Of a DNA stretch of 64,000 bases, positions 24,541-33,700 are shown in pieces. The notes beneath the pieces were generated by a model, which saw only the letters and a program-made list of their open reading frames with translations, did no database searches and was not told the origin of the DNA. The position numbers were made by a program, and so were the translations under genes. The first letter of the stretch is position 1; each line of letters starts with the position of its first letter. Source of the stretch: Dehalococcoidia bacterium UBA1328 (GTDB taxonomy: Bacteria; Chloroflexota; Dehalococcoidia; Lucifugimonadales; Lucifugimonadaceae); contig DBTA01000062.1 of NCBI GenBank assembly GCA_002306815.1, positions 26,949 to 90,948 of the forward strand. The letters are read 5' to 3'.

Positions 24541-24579
24541 CAGGCTCTTACAGCCTGGTCTTCGCGTTGACCGGGTCAA
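24541..24579. promoter_or_regulatory. Two inverted repeats between tlyA and purF
   Basis: CAGGCT-CTTAC-AGCCTG (24541-24557) is a perfect hairpin, followed nine bases later by the near-perfect dyad TTGACC-G-GGTCAA (24567-24579). Neither is followed by a T-run. The second has operator-like symmetry and lies about 120 bases before purF. Confidence 0.4.
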
Positions 24580-24700
24580 CCAGTGACCGATAAGATCAAT
24601 GACTCAGTCGCCGTCATTTCTTGGAGCTGCTCGGTGCATCTGATCTTCTGTTCGCAGACTGGCGTTCGAAGAACTGGTTGAGTCGATCGAATTATTCTCT

Positions 24701-26146
24701 GTGTCGCAGACCCACGGTCCGATCCTGCCCGATTCTGACGATAAGCCGCATGAAGAGTGCGGCATCGTTGGTGCTTATATTCCCGGCGAAGATGTAGCCC
24801 GAACTAATTTTTTTGGTCTTTTCGCGCTTCAGCATCGAGGCCAAGAAAGCGCAGGCATCGCCACTTCGCAGGGCGATAAGATCAACCTACAGGCTCAAAT
24901 GGGTCTGGTATCCCAGGTATTCCGAGAAGAGTATCTCGCCGCGCTTCCCGGTCACGTCGGAATTGGACACACACGGTATTCGACAATGGGCGGTAGCAAG
25001 GAATACAACGCTCAACCGCTTTTAGCAGATGGGCAACGAGGTCAACTTGCGATTGGTCACAACGGTAACGTGATCAATGCCGCGGATCTAAGAATCGAAC
25101 TGGCAGAAGAGTTTGGCTCCGTTTTTGAAAAGACCTCAGACACTGAGGTCATCGCTGAACTTTTCGCCAAAGCTCCAGGATCTGACTGGTTCGAAGTCTC
25201 CGCTTATGCCATGCGACGCCTCAAAGGCGCCTACTCGCTAGCGATCATGACCAAAGATCAGCTGATCGCCGTTCGCGATCCGCTAGGAATTCGACCGCTT
25301 TGTCTCGGAACGCTAAATGGCGGATACGTCGTCGCATCCGAAACTTCAGCGCTCGACAACCTTGGTGCTGAATTCGTTCGTGAACTCGAAAACGGCGAAA
25401 CGCTTGTTATCGACAAAGACGGCATAAAGTCGAAGATCTGGTCCGGGGCGCGTTCAGCCCACGCAATGTGCGTATTTGAACAGATCTACTTCGCCCGACC
25501 CGACAGCGTGTTGAATGGTGAACTTGCCTACGAAACCAGGCAGCGACTCGGAGCTGAGGTTTATAGGGAGCATCCAGTAGATGCAGATATCGTCGTTGGT
25601 ATTCCCGACTCTTCGACTCCTCATGCTGTAGGGCTCGCTGCCGCTGCTAAAATCCCTTACGCCGAAGCGATCATTCGTAACAGGTACGTTGGGCGAACGT
25701 TTATCCAGCCCGACCAACGTTCAAGAGCGCAAGGTGTTCAAACTAAGTTCAACCCAATGCGAGGCGTGATCGAGGGAAAGCGTCTACTGGTCGTTGACGA
25801 CTCGATCGTTCGCAGCACCACGATTACCCGAGTGATTCGTATGCTTCGACGCGCAGGTGCTAAAGAAGTCCATGTTCGAGTAGCTTCTCCGCCAATCAAG
25901 TCGACCTGTCATTTCGGTGTCGATATGGCGACTCTCAGTGAGCTGATCGCTGCTAATAAAACAGTCGAAGAAATCACCGAATACATTGATGCTGACTCGC
26001 TGGCATATTTGTCGGTAGACGGGCTCATGCGAGCGGTTCGTGCCCCAGGTGAGGAGTATTGCAAAGGCTGCTTTACAGGCGAATATCCAATACCCGTTCA
26101 GCTTGAGATGAATAAGCTCAGATTCGAGGCGGCTAGCGCCGATTAG
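24701..26146 (+). CDS. purF: Amidophosphoribosyltransferase
   Basis: 481 residues; catalyses the first committed step of purine synthesis, PRPP plus glutamine to phosphoribosylamine. The N-terminal glutaminase begins at Cys20 (EECGIVGAYI) after a propeptide, as in the B. subtilis-type enzyme. The C-terminal PRPP-binding motif is LLVVDDSIVRSTT. Cysteines late in the protein (STCHFGVDM and EYCKGCFTGEYP) match the Fe-S cluster ligands of the B. subtilis type. The start is GTG at 24701. purM follows after 141 bases and purH after that. Confidence 0.96.
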   Translation: MSQTHGPILPDSDDKPHEECGIVGAYIPGEDVARTNFFGLFALQHRGQESAGIATSQGDKINLQAQMGLVSQVFREEYLAALPGHVGIGHTRYSTMGGSKEYNAQPLLADGQRGQLAIGHNGNVINAADLRIELAEEFGSVFEKTSDTEVIAELFAKAPGSDWFEVSAYAMRRLKGAYSLAIMTKDQLIAVRDPLGIRPLCLGTLNGGYVVASETSALDNLGAEFVRELENGETLVIDKDGIKSKIWSGARSAHAMCVFEQIYFARPDSVLNGELAYETRQRLGAEVYREHPVDADIVVGIPDSSTPHAVGLAAAAKIPYAEAIIRNRYVGRTFIQPDQRSRAQGVQTKFNPMRGVIEGKRLLVVDDSIVRSTTITRVIRMLRRAGAKEVHVRVASPPIKSTCHFGVDMATLSELIAANKTVEEITEYIDADSLAYLSVDGLMRAVRAPGEEYCKGCFTGEYPIPVQLEMNKLRFEAASAD

Positions 26147-26162
26147 ATTCGCTGGACGAATC
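26146..26162. repeat. Hairpin at the end of purF
   Basis: GATTCG-CTGGA-CGAATC (26146-26162) is a perfect six-base stem starting at the last base of the purF stop codon. No T-run follows, so it may protect the mRNA end or reduce read-through to purM. Confidence 0.3.
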
Positions 26163-26287
26163 GCTATGGATCGCACATTGATCGACGAATTTCCGGCTAT
26201 TTAATCTCTCTTCCGAACGTATACTTATCCCCTGAATAAATCGCGCCTGAAATTCACCAGGCGAAAGTGACCACGGGAGCCTTACGA

Positions 26288-27325
26288 ATGACAGATCGCC
26301 CAGTTGGAAAGACCTACGCCGATGCAGGCGTGGACCTCGACGCAGCGGCTTCCGTTAAGATGCGAATCAAGGACATTGCATCTTCAACTCTTGACGGCAC
26401 GGTCGTTGCTGGGCCAGGTGGTTTTGGTGGAGTAATCGACCCCGATCCGAACGGCGATACGCTGCTGGTCGCCAGTACGGACGGTGTAGGAACCAAACTT
26501 CGAATTGCAGACGCGCTCGGGCGCCATGATACGGTCGGTGCGAGCATCGTTAACCACTGCATAAACGACATTCTCCCCGCTGGTGCTCTCCCGTTGTTCT
26601 TCCTCGATTATATCGGTCTCAGCCGATTCGATCCCGACAAGATCGCCGAGATCGTTTCGGGTTTAGCAAAGGCATGTGCCGATGCTGGGTGTGCTCTTCT
26701 CGGTGGCGAAACCGCAACCATGCCGGATATTTACGATGACGACGACTATGACCTTGCAGGTTTCATCGTAGGGACGGTCCGAAAAGACGCATTGCTTCGA
26801 CCTGAAAACACAAGCGAAGGTGACGTAATCCTCGCCTTGAAGTCCGGCGGTTTGCATACCAACGGTTACTCACTTGTACGCAGTGTTTTTGAGACGGATC
26901 AAAACCCCTCAGTGTTAGCGACAAACGTTCCCGAAACGTCTCACACCCTGGGCGAACTGCTTTTGCGACCTCATCTTTCCTACCTGGACGCACTTAGCCC
27001 TGTTTTAGACAAGATCAAGGGGCTCGGTCACATTACAGGCGGTAGCTTCTACAAGAACATTCCTCGAGCCCTTGCCGATGGTCTCGGTGCTGATGTTGAT
27101 GTCTCCACTTGGGAGGTTCCGCCGCTATTCAAGTTCATTAAAGAATCCGGAAACGTGGACGATCAGGAAATGTTCCGAGTGTTTAACATGGGCGTCGGAA
27201 TGACAATCATCGTAGAGCCTGGACTTGTAGATGATGTCCTCAACAGCGTTCCCGGTGCCTTCCGAGTCGGTGACGTTGTAAAACGTGCTGAAGGCGAAGC
27301 GCGTACAAAGCTTATAGGTCTTTAG
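26288..27325 (+). CDS. purM: Phosphoribosylformylglycinamidine cyclo-ligase
   Basis: 345 residues from ATG 26288, which has GGGAG eight bases upstream; an in-frame GTG at 26267 is possible but lacks a site. Conserved blocks are TYADAGVDLDAA, ASTDGVGTKLRIA and LLGGETATMPD with KSGGLHTNGYSLVR, all typical of the PurM/AIR synthetase fold. It closes FGAM to AIR in the purine pathway. TATACT at 26220-26225 could be a -10 element, though no good -35 accompanies it. purH begins 73 bases after the stop. Confidence 0.95.
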   Translation: MTDRPVGKTYADAGVDLDAAASVKMRIKDIASSTLDGTVVAGPGGFGGVIDPDPNGDTLLVASTDGVGTKLRIADALGRHDTVGASIVNHCINDILPAGALPLFFLDYIGLSRFDPDKIAEIVSGLAKACADAGCALLGGETATMPDIYDDDDYDLAGFIVGTVRKDALLRPENTSEGDVILALKSGGLHTNGYSLVRSVFETDQNPSVLATNVPETSHTLGELLLRPHLSYLDALSPVLDKIKGLGHITGGSFYKNIPRALADGLGADVDVSTWEVPPLFKFIKESGNVDDQEMFRVFNMGVGMTIIVEPGLVDDVLNSVPGAFRVGDVVKRAEGEARTKLIGL

Positions 27326-27398
27326 AGCGCAAGACTCAAACCAGAAAGAAGCCCGATTACGGGTAGTAGACGAACAGAAAAGAAGAATCGAGAAGAAT

Positions 27399-28943
27399 TT
27401 GAAAGCGCTACTTTCGGCATACGATCGCAGGGGTCTCGTTGATTTTGCAAAAGTACTGGCAGCCAGCGGTTTCGAGCTGTTGAGCACTGGCGGAACCGCC
27501 AATGAACTGAAGACCGCAGGTCTTTCGATTACTGAAGTAGCGAGCGTTTCTGGTGCTCCTGAAATCCTTGATGGTCGAGTCAAGACTCTTCACCCACGGA
27601 TTCATGGTGGGATTCTCGGAAAACGTAACAACCCGGCTCACGTTGCAGAAATGGAAGAGCAGGGAATCGAGGCTATCGATGTTGTGGTCAACAACCTGTA
27701 CCCGTTCCAGAAGACAATTGCCAAACCCGACGTGACCCTCGATGACGCGCTCGAGAATATCGACATTGGCGGTCCGGCAATGACACGTGCCGCTGCCAAA
27801 AACTTCCCGGACGTTGTAATTGTTGTCGATCCTTCGGATTACGAACTCGTCGGTGAAATGATTGCAAACGGAGGTGTGTCGATGGATCAGCGACGAAGGC
27901 TCGCTTCGAAGGCGTTCCAGCACGTTGCAGGCTACGACACTCTGATCTCTGCGTACCTTCGAGAATCCGATTCGTCTGGTGAAGACAAATCAGCTCTATT
28001 TCCTGAAGAACTCACCTTTGGTTGGAACCGGGTCGCCATTCCTCGCTACGGCGAGAACCCACACCAGGCGGGTGGTGTATATGTGACACCGGGTGAGACT
28101 GGGGGGATCGTTAACGCGAAACAACTTCACGGCATCGACATGTCGTACCTAAACTACTTCGACGCCGATGCCGCCTGGGTGGCCGCCAACTCATTTGAGT
28201 CGTTTGGGCAGCATTGTGTGTCGATAGTCAAGCATGCCAATCCATGTGGACTAGCTACCCATGAAAACCAGGCTGAGGCATACCGCAAGGCATTTGCCGG
28301 CGACACAATCTCTGCTTTTGGTGGAATTGTTGGTTTTAACTCAATCGTTACAGTAGAAACTGCTGCTGCGATGAAAGGATTGTTGCTGGACGTTATTGCT
28401 GCTCCAGGTTACCAACCTGAAGCTCTTGAGATTTTCAGCAAGCGAAAGCGCACCCGAATCCTCGAAGTACAACCGTCCGAAACACCACTTTTGAACGTTC
28501 GAAACGTCACTGGTGGAGCGCTTGTTCAACAACCGGATGACATCGTTGAAGTCGCATCTTCGTGGAAGGTCGTGACGAAGAAGCAACCAACCGAACAACA
28601 ACTGAGCGATATGGCGTTCGCCTGGAAGGCGTGTCAGCTTGTTCACTCGAATGCAATAGTATTCGTCAAGGAATCTATGCTTCAGGGGATGGGTGCAGGT
28701 CAACCGAACCGGGCGATTAGCGTGTACCTTGCTGGCAGAGCAGCTGGAGAAGACGCTTTTGGTTGCGTAATGGCGAGCGATGCCTTCTTCCCGTTCGCTG
28801 ACGGCATCGAAGGTGCTGCCGAGGCTGGAGCGGTTGCGGTTGTGCAACCTGGCGGTTCGGTGAAAGATCAAGAGGTGATTGAAGCTGCCGATCGGCTAGG
28901 ATTGGTCATGGTGTTCACGGGAACCCGTCACTTCTACCACTAG
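27399..28943 (+). CDS. purH: Bifunctional AICAR transformylase / IMP cyclohydrolase
   Basis: 514 residues, the standard length. The N-terminal IMP cyclohydrolase (MGS-like fold) begins ALLSAYDRRGLVDFAKVL with GGTANELKTAG. The C-terminal transformylase shows RYGENPHQAGGVY, VKHANPCGLA and the late ASDAFFPFADGIEGAAEAG. It performs the last two steps to IMP. The start is TTG at 27399 after GAGAAGAA, and the resulting N-terminus matches the family exactly. It ends the pur cluster of this window; other pur genes must be elsewhere. Confidence 0.96.
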   Translation: MKALLSAYDRRGLVDFAKVLAASGFELLSTGGTANELKTAGLSITEVASVSGAPEILDGRVKTLHPRIHGGILGKRNNPAHVAEMEEQGIEAIDVVVNNLYPFQKTIAKPDVTLDDALENIDIGGPAMTRAAAKNFPDVVIVVDPSDYELVGEMIANGGVSMDQRRRLASKAFQHVAGYDTLISAYLRESDSSGEDKSALFPEELTFGWNRVAIPRYGENPHQAGGVYVTPGETGGIVNAKQLHGIDMSYLNYFDADAAWVAANSFESFGQHCVSIVKHANPCGLATHENQAEAYRKAFAGDTISAFGGIVGFNSIVTVETAAAMKGLLLDVIAAPGYQPEALEIFSKRKRTRILEVQPSETPLLNVRNVTGGALVQQPDDIVEVASSWKVVTKKQPTEQQLSDMAFAWKACQLVHSNAIVFVKESMLQGMGAGQPNRAISVYLAGRAAGEDAFGCVMASDAFFPFADGIEGAAEAGAVAVVQPGGSVKDQEVIEAADRLGLVMVFTGTRHFYH

Positions 28944-28986
28944 ATTTTGTACTGATGACATTGATACGTCTCAGGTGCCCAAAAAT

Positions 28987-29721
28987 ATGGCAACAACAGT
29001 CGACATAGTCATTCCAGTTCTCAACGAAGAGGTGTCTCTGCCTGCTTGCATCGATAATCTATTCGCATTTATCGAGGAACATCCTGAACGTGAATGGCGA
29101 ATCGTGGTGGCTGACAACGGCTCGACAGATCGAACCGCCGAAATAGCTGCCGAGTTGTCAGAAAAACATCCGAACGTTTCAGTCACGCATCTCGAACTTC
29201 GCGGACGAGGCCGAGCGCTCAAGCAGGCGTGGGGACTGAGCGACGCCGACGTGCGGCTCTATATGGACGTCGATCTTTCCACCGACCTAAAGTCTCTGCC
29301 TGATCTGGTTTCCGCTATAACTGACGATGGATATGAAGTAGCTATTGGCTCCCGTTTGATAAAGGGCTCGAAAGTTGTCGGCAGGACGTTAAAACGAGAA
29401 ATCACCTCACGCGGCTACAACATAATGATTCATATATTCTTCCCTCTCACTAAGTGGAGAGATGCGCAATGTGGATTTAAAGCAGTATCACGCAAAGCTG
29501 CTGAGAATATAGTGCCGTTGGTGAAGGACAACGCCTGGTTCCTCGATACCGAGTTACTCCTTCTCGCCGATAAAGCTGGGTACTTGATAAAAGAAATTCC
29601 GGTTCACTGGGAAGACGATCCCGACACCCGCGTAAAGATTATTTCCACTGCATGGGAGGATGTCAAAGGTCTGCTGAGATTGAGGTTTAAAGGTCGACCA
29701 GTACCGCCATCTGCGCCTTGA
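28987..29721 (+). CDS. Family 2 glycosyltransferase (dolichyl-phosphate mannose synthase-like)
   Basis: 244 residues from ATG 28987, chosen because AGGTG lies upstream; a GTG at 28975 in the same frame is the alternative. GT-A fold: VDIVIPVLNEEVSLPACIDN, VVADNGSTDRTAEIAAE, then the metal-binding DxD in LYMDVDLSTDL, and QCGFKAVSRKAAE. This resembles the Dpm1/GtrB branch, which loads sugars onto polyprenyl phosphate. There is no membrane helix, so it is of the soluble type. It follows purH by 43 bases and may be co-transcribed. A link to the polyprenyl-phosphate ribose enzyme upstream is possible but unproved. Confidence 0.85.
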   Translation: MATTVDIVIPVLNEEVSLPACIDNLFAFIEEHPEREWRIVVADNGSTDRTAEIAAELSEKHPNVSVTHLELRGRGRALKQAWGLSDADVRLYMDVDLSTDLKSLPDLVSAITDDGYEVAIGSRLIKGSKVVGRTLKREITSRGYNIMIHIFFPLTKWRDAQCGFKAVSRKAAENIVPLVKDNAWFLDTELLLLADKAGYLIKEIPVHWEDDPDTRVKIISTAWEDVKGLLRLRFKGRPVPPSAP

Positions 29722-29799
29722 CCGCGTAATCTAACGATAGCTAGAGTTGGAAACTCGCATGGATGTTCGTTTGAACCTCCGCTCCTAGAAGACTGAAAT

Positions 29800-30801
29800 A
29801 TGACCACTCCCGGAGATTTTGAAATCGGCCGCTCTGTACTAACCGGGTATACTGCCGACAACGAACTACATAGGGCACTGACAATTCTTCGAAACGAAGG
29901 GGTCAACCCCGAGGTAGTAGTTGAATTTACCGCGGAACGTGACGGCGTGTTTTGTGGCATATCGGAAGTAAAGACCCTTCTCGATAGAGTGTTACCCGAG
30001 ACCGGCCGTGAAGTTTGGGCGTTGGACGAAGGTGTAACTGTTGCCGCAGGGGAGGTTGCCCTTAGGATACGGGCTCCGTATGCGTCGTTCGGACTCTTCG
30101 AAACGGCGATTCTTGGAACACTGGCTTCGTGTACTGGCTGGGCGACTGCAGCTGCTGAATGTGTTGAAGCCGGCGACGGTGTTCCGGTGATCGCTTACGG
30201 TGCTCGTCACGTACATCCTGAGGTGGTCGGAGTGATGGACTACTCTGCAGTAGTCGGAGGCTGTGCTTCCAGTTCGTCAGTTGTTGGACAGCAGCTTCAC
30301 GGTCTTACCCCTTCAGGGACAATGCCTCATTCGCTGGTGCTGCTCATGGGCGACACCGTGCGGTCGATTATGGCGTTCGACAAGCACATGCCTCCTGAAG
30401 TACCTCGTGTTGCGCTGGTCGACACGTTCAAGGACGAGGCGGAAGAAGCGGTTGATGTTGCCAAGGCTTTACGAGAGCGACTCCGTGGAATTCGTTTGGA
30501 CACGCCGAAGGAGCGAGGTGGAGTAACCCCAGAACTGGTGCACGAAATTCGCGCTCGACTTGATAAACGCGGACACCATCATGTCGACATATTCGTCAGC
30601 GGCGGAATCAGCCCTGAGCGAATTCGCAACTTCGTCGAGGCTGGTGCACCCGTGAGCGTGTTTGCCGTTGGCTACTACATAGCGGCTGCAAGTCCGATTT
30701 CATTCACAGCCGATATAAAGCAGATCGAAGGCGCCGATATTGCCAAGCGCGGTCGGGTTCCCGGTCTATCGGTGAATCCAAAACTTTCTCAGGTTCTCTA
30801 A
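29800..30801 (+). CDS. Nicotinate phosphoribosyltransferase family protein
   Basis: 333 residues, the short form of the nicotinate phosphoribosyltransferase family (about 100 residues shorter than E. coli PncB). The barrel landmarks are EFTAERDGVFCGI, ARHVHPE around the catalytic-His region, and the phosphate-binding DIFVSGGISPERIRNF near the C-terminus. It salvages nicotinate to NaMN, which fits with the NAD synthetase encoded at 36.6 kb. Quinolinate phosphoribosyltransferase shares the fold but lacks the TMPHSLVLLMGD-type segment. It ends nine bases before the convergent tilS stop. Confidence 0.83.
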   Translation: MTTPGDFEIGRSVLTGYTADNELHRALTILRNEGVNPEVVVEFTAERDGVFCGISEVKTLLDRVLPETGREVWALDEGVTVAAGEVALRIRAPYASFGLFETAILGTLASCTGWATAAAECVEAGDGVPVIAYGARHVHPEVVGVMDYSAVVGGCASSSSVVGQQLHGLTPSGTMPHSLVLLMGDTVRSIMAFDKHMPPEVPRVALVDTFKDEAEEAVDVAKALRERLRGIRLDTPKERGGVTPELVHEIRARLDKRGHHHVDIFVSGGISPERIRNFVEAGAPVSVFAVGYYIAAASPISFTADIKQIEGADIAKRGRVPGLSVNPKLSQVL

Positions 30802-30809
30802 TCCTGAGG

Positions 30810-32231
30810 CTAGTCTAGACCTTGTAGTTGTAGTATCACAACTTTCGAGTGTTCTGGGCGTACCTTCGCCCATTCTGCCATTCGGTAACCTGGCACCCAG
30901 ACGATTCCATTCGGAGAATCAACGACTGGGATCCTCGATCGCCACCGACTAGGTACACCGGCATTCACGAAGAGATCCTGCAGTTTTACGCTGTTACCCG
31001 TGCCGAGAGGTTGAATGCGATCGCCATCGCTACGATGCCTCAGGGTTAGGGACTCACGGGTCAGGTCGGGTGTGGCAAAAACCATATTCAAGTCGCGGGT
31101 ATTAAGATCGTCCGGACGCTCAACAACATCAGCAGCCAATCTGACGTTTTGACCGAGATTGAGAATCCCTGGAACGGAGATGTTTTGTGGCAAATTCAAT
31201 TGTGGGTAAGGGCAATCATCAATTCCGCTGAGCCGGAAACCGAACATCTCTTTGTCGATGTAAAAAATAGCTTCGTTTGGCAGATCTAATGACTTACCAC
31301 TCGGACCGTTGAGCAGATCCAGGATGGCGTCGATATGAACCCGTTCAAGATCGAGCGAATGCCCAAGGGCACGTTCGTAAGCACCAATCACTAGCCGCCT
31401 CGTGAGAAATTCCGGTAGACCACTCATCGCTGCTCGGGAATATGTGTTGATGCCCGTTGTAATCCGATCTAAATGCTGGTTTACCACCCATTCGATAAGT
31501 TGGAGATCATCCGCAGAATTTCGAGCCAATCTTGCGAGAGCTTGTGATGCTCCGGGTACTGATTCGTTGAGATTTGGGACTACTTCGAGACGTAGCTTGT
31601 TTCGGGTGTATTCCCTGCTCAAGTTGGATTCATCGAGGATAGGCGTGATTCCTAGGGTTTTACAGATTTCAACGCAACATGCGTGAGGAATGTCGAGCAT
31701 TGGTCGGATCACATTTACTTTGACTCCGTAGCCGGGAATTTCTAGCTTGCCCGATACCGACATTCCGGAAATACCTTTTAGTCCGGCACCGCGTGAAGCA
31801 TGATGCAGCACTGTTTCCGCCTGATCGTCTCTGGTGTGTCCGGTAACGACTGCATAAGCGCCTTGGTTAGCAACGATTTTCGCGAGGGATTGGTATCTGA
31901 GTGTTCGTGCTGCTAACTCGATAGAAATACCTTCGGAATTCGCAAATTCTGGGACGTCCACGGTTGTCGCTGTGAACTCTACGCTTAACTGAGCCGCAAT
32001 TTCTTTTGTGCGATCCAAGTCACGCTGAGAGGTCTCGCGTCGGATCTGGTGATTCACATGCCCTGCAACTATCCGCCAGCGCTTGTCCTTCGCGAGTTCC
32101 GTCATTCCGTAGAGAAGTGCGCTCGAATCTGGACCACCAGAAAAGGCAACAATAATAGTTTCGCCTTCGGGCATTATGGCGCGGTCGAAACCGGCGCCAA
32201 GTAATTCGTTGAACTTCTGTTCAGTAGACAT
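30810..32231 (-). CDS. tilS: tRNA(Ile)-lysidine synthase
   Basis: 473 residues. The PP-loop for ATP pyrophosphatase is FSGGPDSSALL at residues 30-40. GHTRDDQAETVLHHASRGAG and IRPMLDIPHACCVEICK are the expected downstream motifs. The C-terminal substrate-binding domain (LRHRSDGDRIQPLGTGNSVKLQDLF) is complete. It converts C34 of the CAU-anticodon tRNA-Ile to lysidine so that AUA is read as Ile. The ATG start at 32231 is 11 bases after the stop of the CorC-type gene, implying an operon. Confidence 0.94.
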   Translation of the reverse strand: MSTEQKFNELLGAGFDRAIMPEGETIIVAFSGGPDSSALLYGMTELAKDKRWRIVAGHVNHQIRRETSQRDLDRTKEIAAQLSVEFTATTVDVPEFANSEGISIELAARTLRYQSLAKIVANQGAYAVVTGHTRDDQAETVLHHASRGAGLKGISGMSVSGKLEIPGYGVKVNVIRPMLDIPHACCVEICKTLGITPILDESNLSREYTRNKLRLEVVPNLNESVPGASQALARLARNSADDLQLIEWVVNQHLDRITTGINTYSRAAMSGLPEFLTRRLVIGAYERALGHSLDLERVHIDAILDLLNGPSGKSLDLPNEAIFYIDKEMFGFRLSGIDDCPYPQLNLPQNISVPGILNLGQNVRLAADVVERPDDLNTRDLNMVFATPDLTRESLTLRHRSDGDRIQPLGTGNSVKLQDLFVNAGVPSRWRSRIPVVDSPNGIVWVPGYRMAEWAKVRPEHSKVVILQLQGLD

Positions 32232-32241
32232 GGTATTACGC

Positions 32242-33525
32242 CTATTGAACCGCTTCAGTGACCTCGGTCACACGACGAACACGGATGCTCGTGATCTTTG
32301 TTCCGTCCATCTCGCCGACTTGCATCCGAAGGTTTCCGAAGCGAATTCTTGATCCTGGTTTTGGCAACTGCTGCGCCTGTGACAGGAAGAATCCGGCGAT
32401 GGTCTCGTAGTCCCCTTCGGGAATATCGAGTTGAAGTTCATCGTTTGCTTCACCGATTTCGAGGCCGCCATCGAGGACGAACGTGTTTTCGTTGACCATT
32501 ACGAATCTTCGGTCAGGCTTGTTACCTTCCTCACCGGTCCGCCCAACGATTTGTTCGACTAACCGGCTAAGTGTGATCAAGCCCGCGATTCCGCCGAACT
32601 CGTCTACTACAAGTGAAATTTTGTGACCCGATTCCTGCATTTCTTCAAATAGGTCATCGAGTCGTTTGGTTTCCGGGACAAAGTTCGCCTGCCGAAGCAG
32701 GTTCACGACGGTGTTGTCGGGATCGAAGTTCCCTTGTGACAACGAAGCCATGAAATCTTTGACCGAAAAGATTCCGACTACGTCGTCGTGATCGGTGTCG
32801 TAAACCGGGAACCGCGTATGCGGTGTTGCTTGGTACATACGTAGGAAGTCTCCGAACTTTGCGTCGGATCGAGTCCAAACGATTTCCGGGCGAGGTGTCA
32901 TTACGTCGCGAACTTCCATCTCACCAAATCGGAAGATATTCTCAAGCATTTCTCCGGTGTTCTCTTCGACTGTACCTTCTGCTTCACCTAGATCGATTAA
33001 TGTTCGAAGTTCACCGGTGGTGACGATTGGACTCTCCAGCGAATCCTTACCGCCGAGCAGGCGAAGGATTGATTGCGGGACGAGAGTGAACGCGAAAACA
33101 ATCGGCCAGGTGAGCGTCATGAGAATCAGGACGACTCGTGCGGTGATAAGCGACCACTTTTCCGGAGCAACAACTGCGAGTGTTTTTGGCGTTAGTTCTC
33201 CAACGACGACGACAACGATTGTCGCAATTGCAGTTGCTGCGACTGTGGAAAGTAGAGTAGCTTCACCACCACCGATTGTCGAAATGGCGAGCGTGGTGCC
33301 GACCGTGGCGACCATGACGTTGAAGAGGTTTCCGGCAAGCAGGATCGTTCCAAAGAATTTTTCATACTGCTGGAAGATTCGAACCACGAGTTCGGCGCGC
33401 TTATCACCTTCCTCACCGCGGTGCTCGATTCGGTAACGGCTCGCGCCAAGAACGGCCGCCTCGGTTGCGCTAATGAATGCACTACCCAGAAGACCGATAA
33501 CGATGATGATGATTGATGTGGTCAC
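32242..33525 (-). CDS. CorC/HlyC-family membrane protein (DUF21-CBS)
   Basis: 427 residues. The N-terminal DUF21/CNNM membrane domain has about four helices (SAFISATEAAVLGASR and LLAGNLFNVMVATVG). A tandem CBS pair follows (VRDVMTPRPEIVWT and VVGIFSVKDFM; KISLVVDEFGGIAGLITL). A C-terminal CorC/HlyC domain completes it (FVLDGGLEIGEANDEL). The family is linked to magnesium or cobalt efflux. The start is GTG at 33525, and tilS follows by 11 bases. recA lies upstream on the same strand beyond the large hairpin. Confidence 0.9.
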   Translation of the reverse strand: MTTSIIIIVIGLLGSAFISATEAAVLGASRYRIEHRGEEGDKRAELVVRIFQQYEKFFGTILLAGNLFNVMVATVGTTLAISTIGGGEATLLSTVAATAIATIVVVVVGELTPKTLAVVAPEKWSLITARVVLILMTLTWPIVFAFTLVPQSILRLLGGKDSLESPIVTTGELRTLIDLGEAEGTVEENTGEMLENIFRFGEMEVRDVMTPRPEIVWTRSDAKFGDFLRMYQATPHTRFPVYDTDHDDVVGIFSVKDFMASLSQGNFDPDNTVVNLLRQANFVPETKRLDDLFEEMQESGHKISLVVDEFGGIAGLITLSRLVEQIVGRTGEEGNKPDRRFVMVNENTFVLDGGLEIGEANDELQLDIPEGDYETIAGFFLSQAQQLPKPGSRIRFGNLRMQVGEMDGTKITSIRVRRVTEVTEAVQ

Positions 33526-33592
33526 TTGAAATCAGACACCTGACGATCTCCTAGATCGTTGGTGCCTCTATATCAAGTTTATCGGGCAACAC

Positions 33593-33634
33593 CCGGTTGG
33601 GTGCAACCGGAAACTTTTTACCGGTTGCACCCAA
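33593..33634. repeat. Perfect 14-bp hairpin with a competing 7-bp hairpin, recA-corC gap
   Basis: TTGGGTGCAACCGG (33597-33610) pairs perfectly with CCGGTTGCACCCAA (33621-33634) around the ten-base loop AAACTTTTTA. The left arm is also part of a second perfect stem, CCGGTTG-GGTG-CAACCGG (33593-33610), so the two folds exclude each other. It lies after recA and before the CorC-type gene on the minus strand. The T-run lies within the loop on the plus strand rather than after the long stem, so it is not a textbook terminator in either direction. Confidence 0.6.
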
Positions 33635-33700
33635 AAAGCCCTTTGAATGTTTTAAGTGAAGTCAGATTTAGTTAGAAGCTTGAACGCTGGTTGACTCGCC

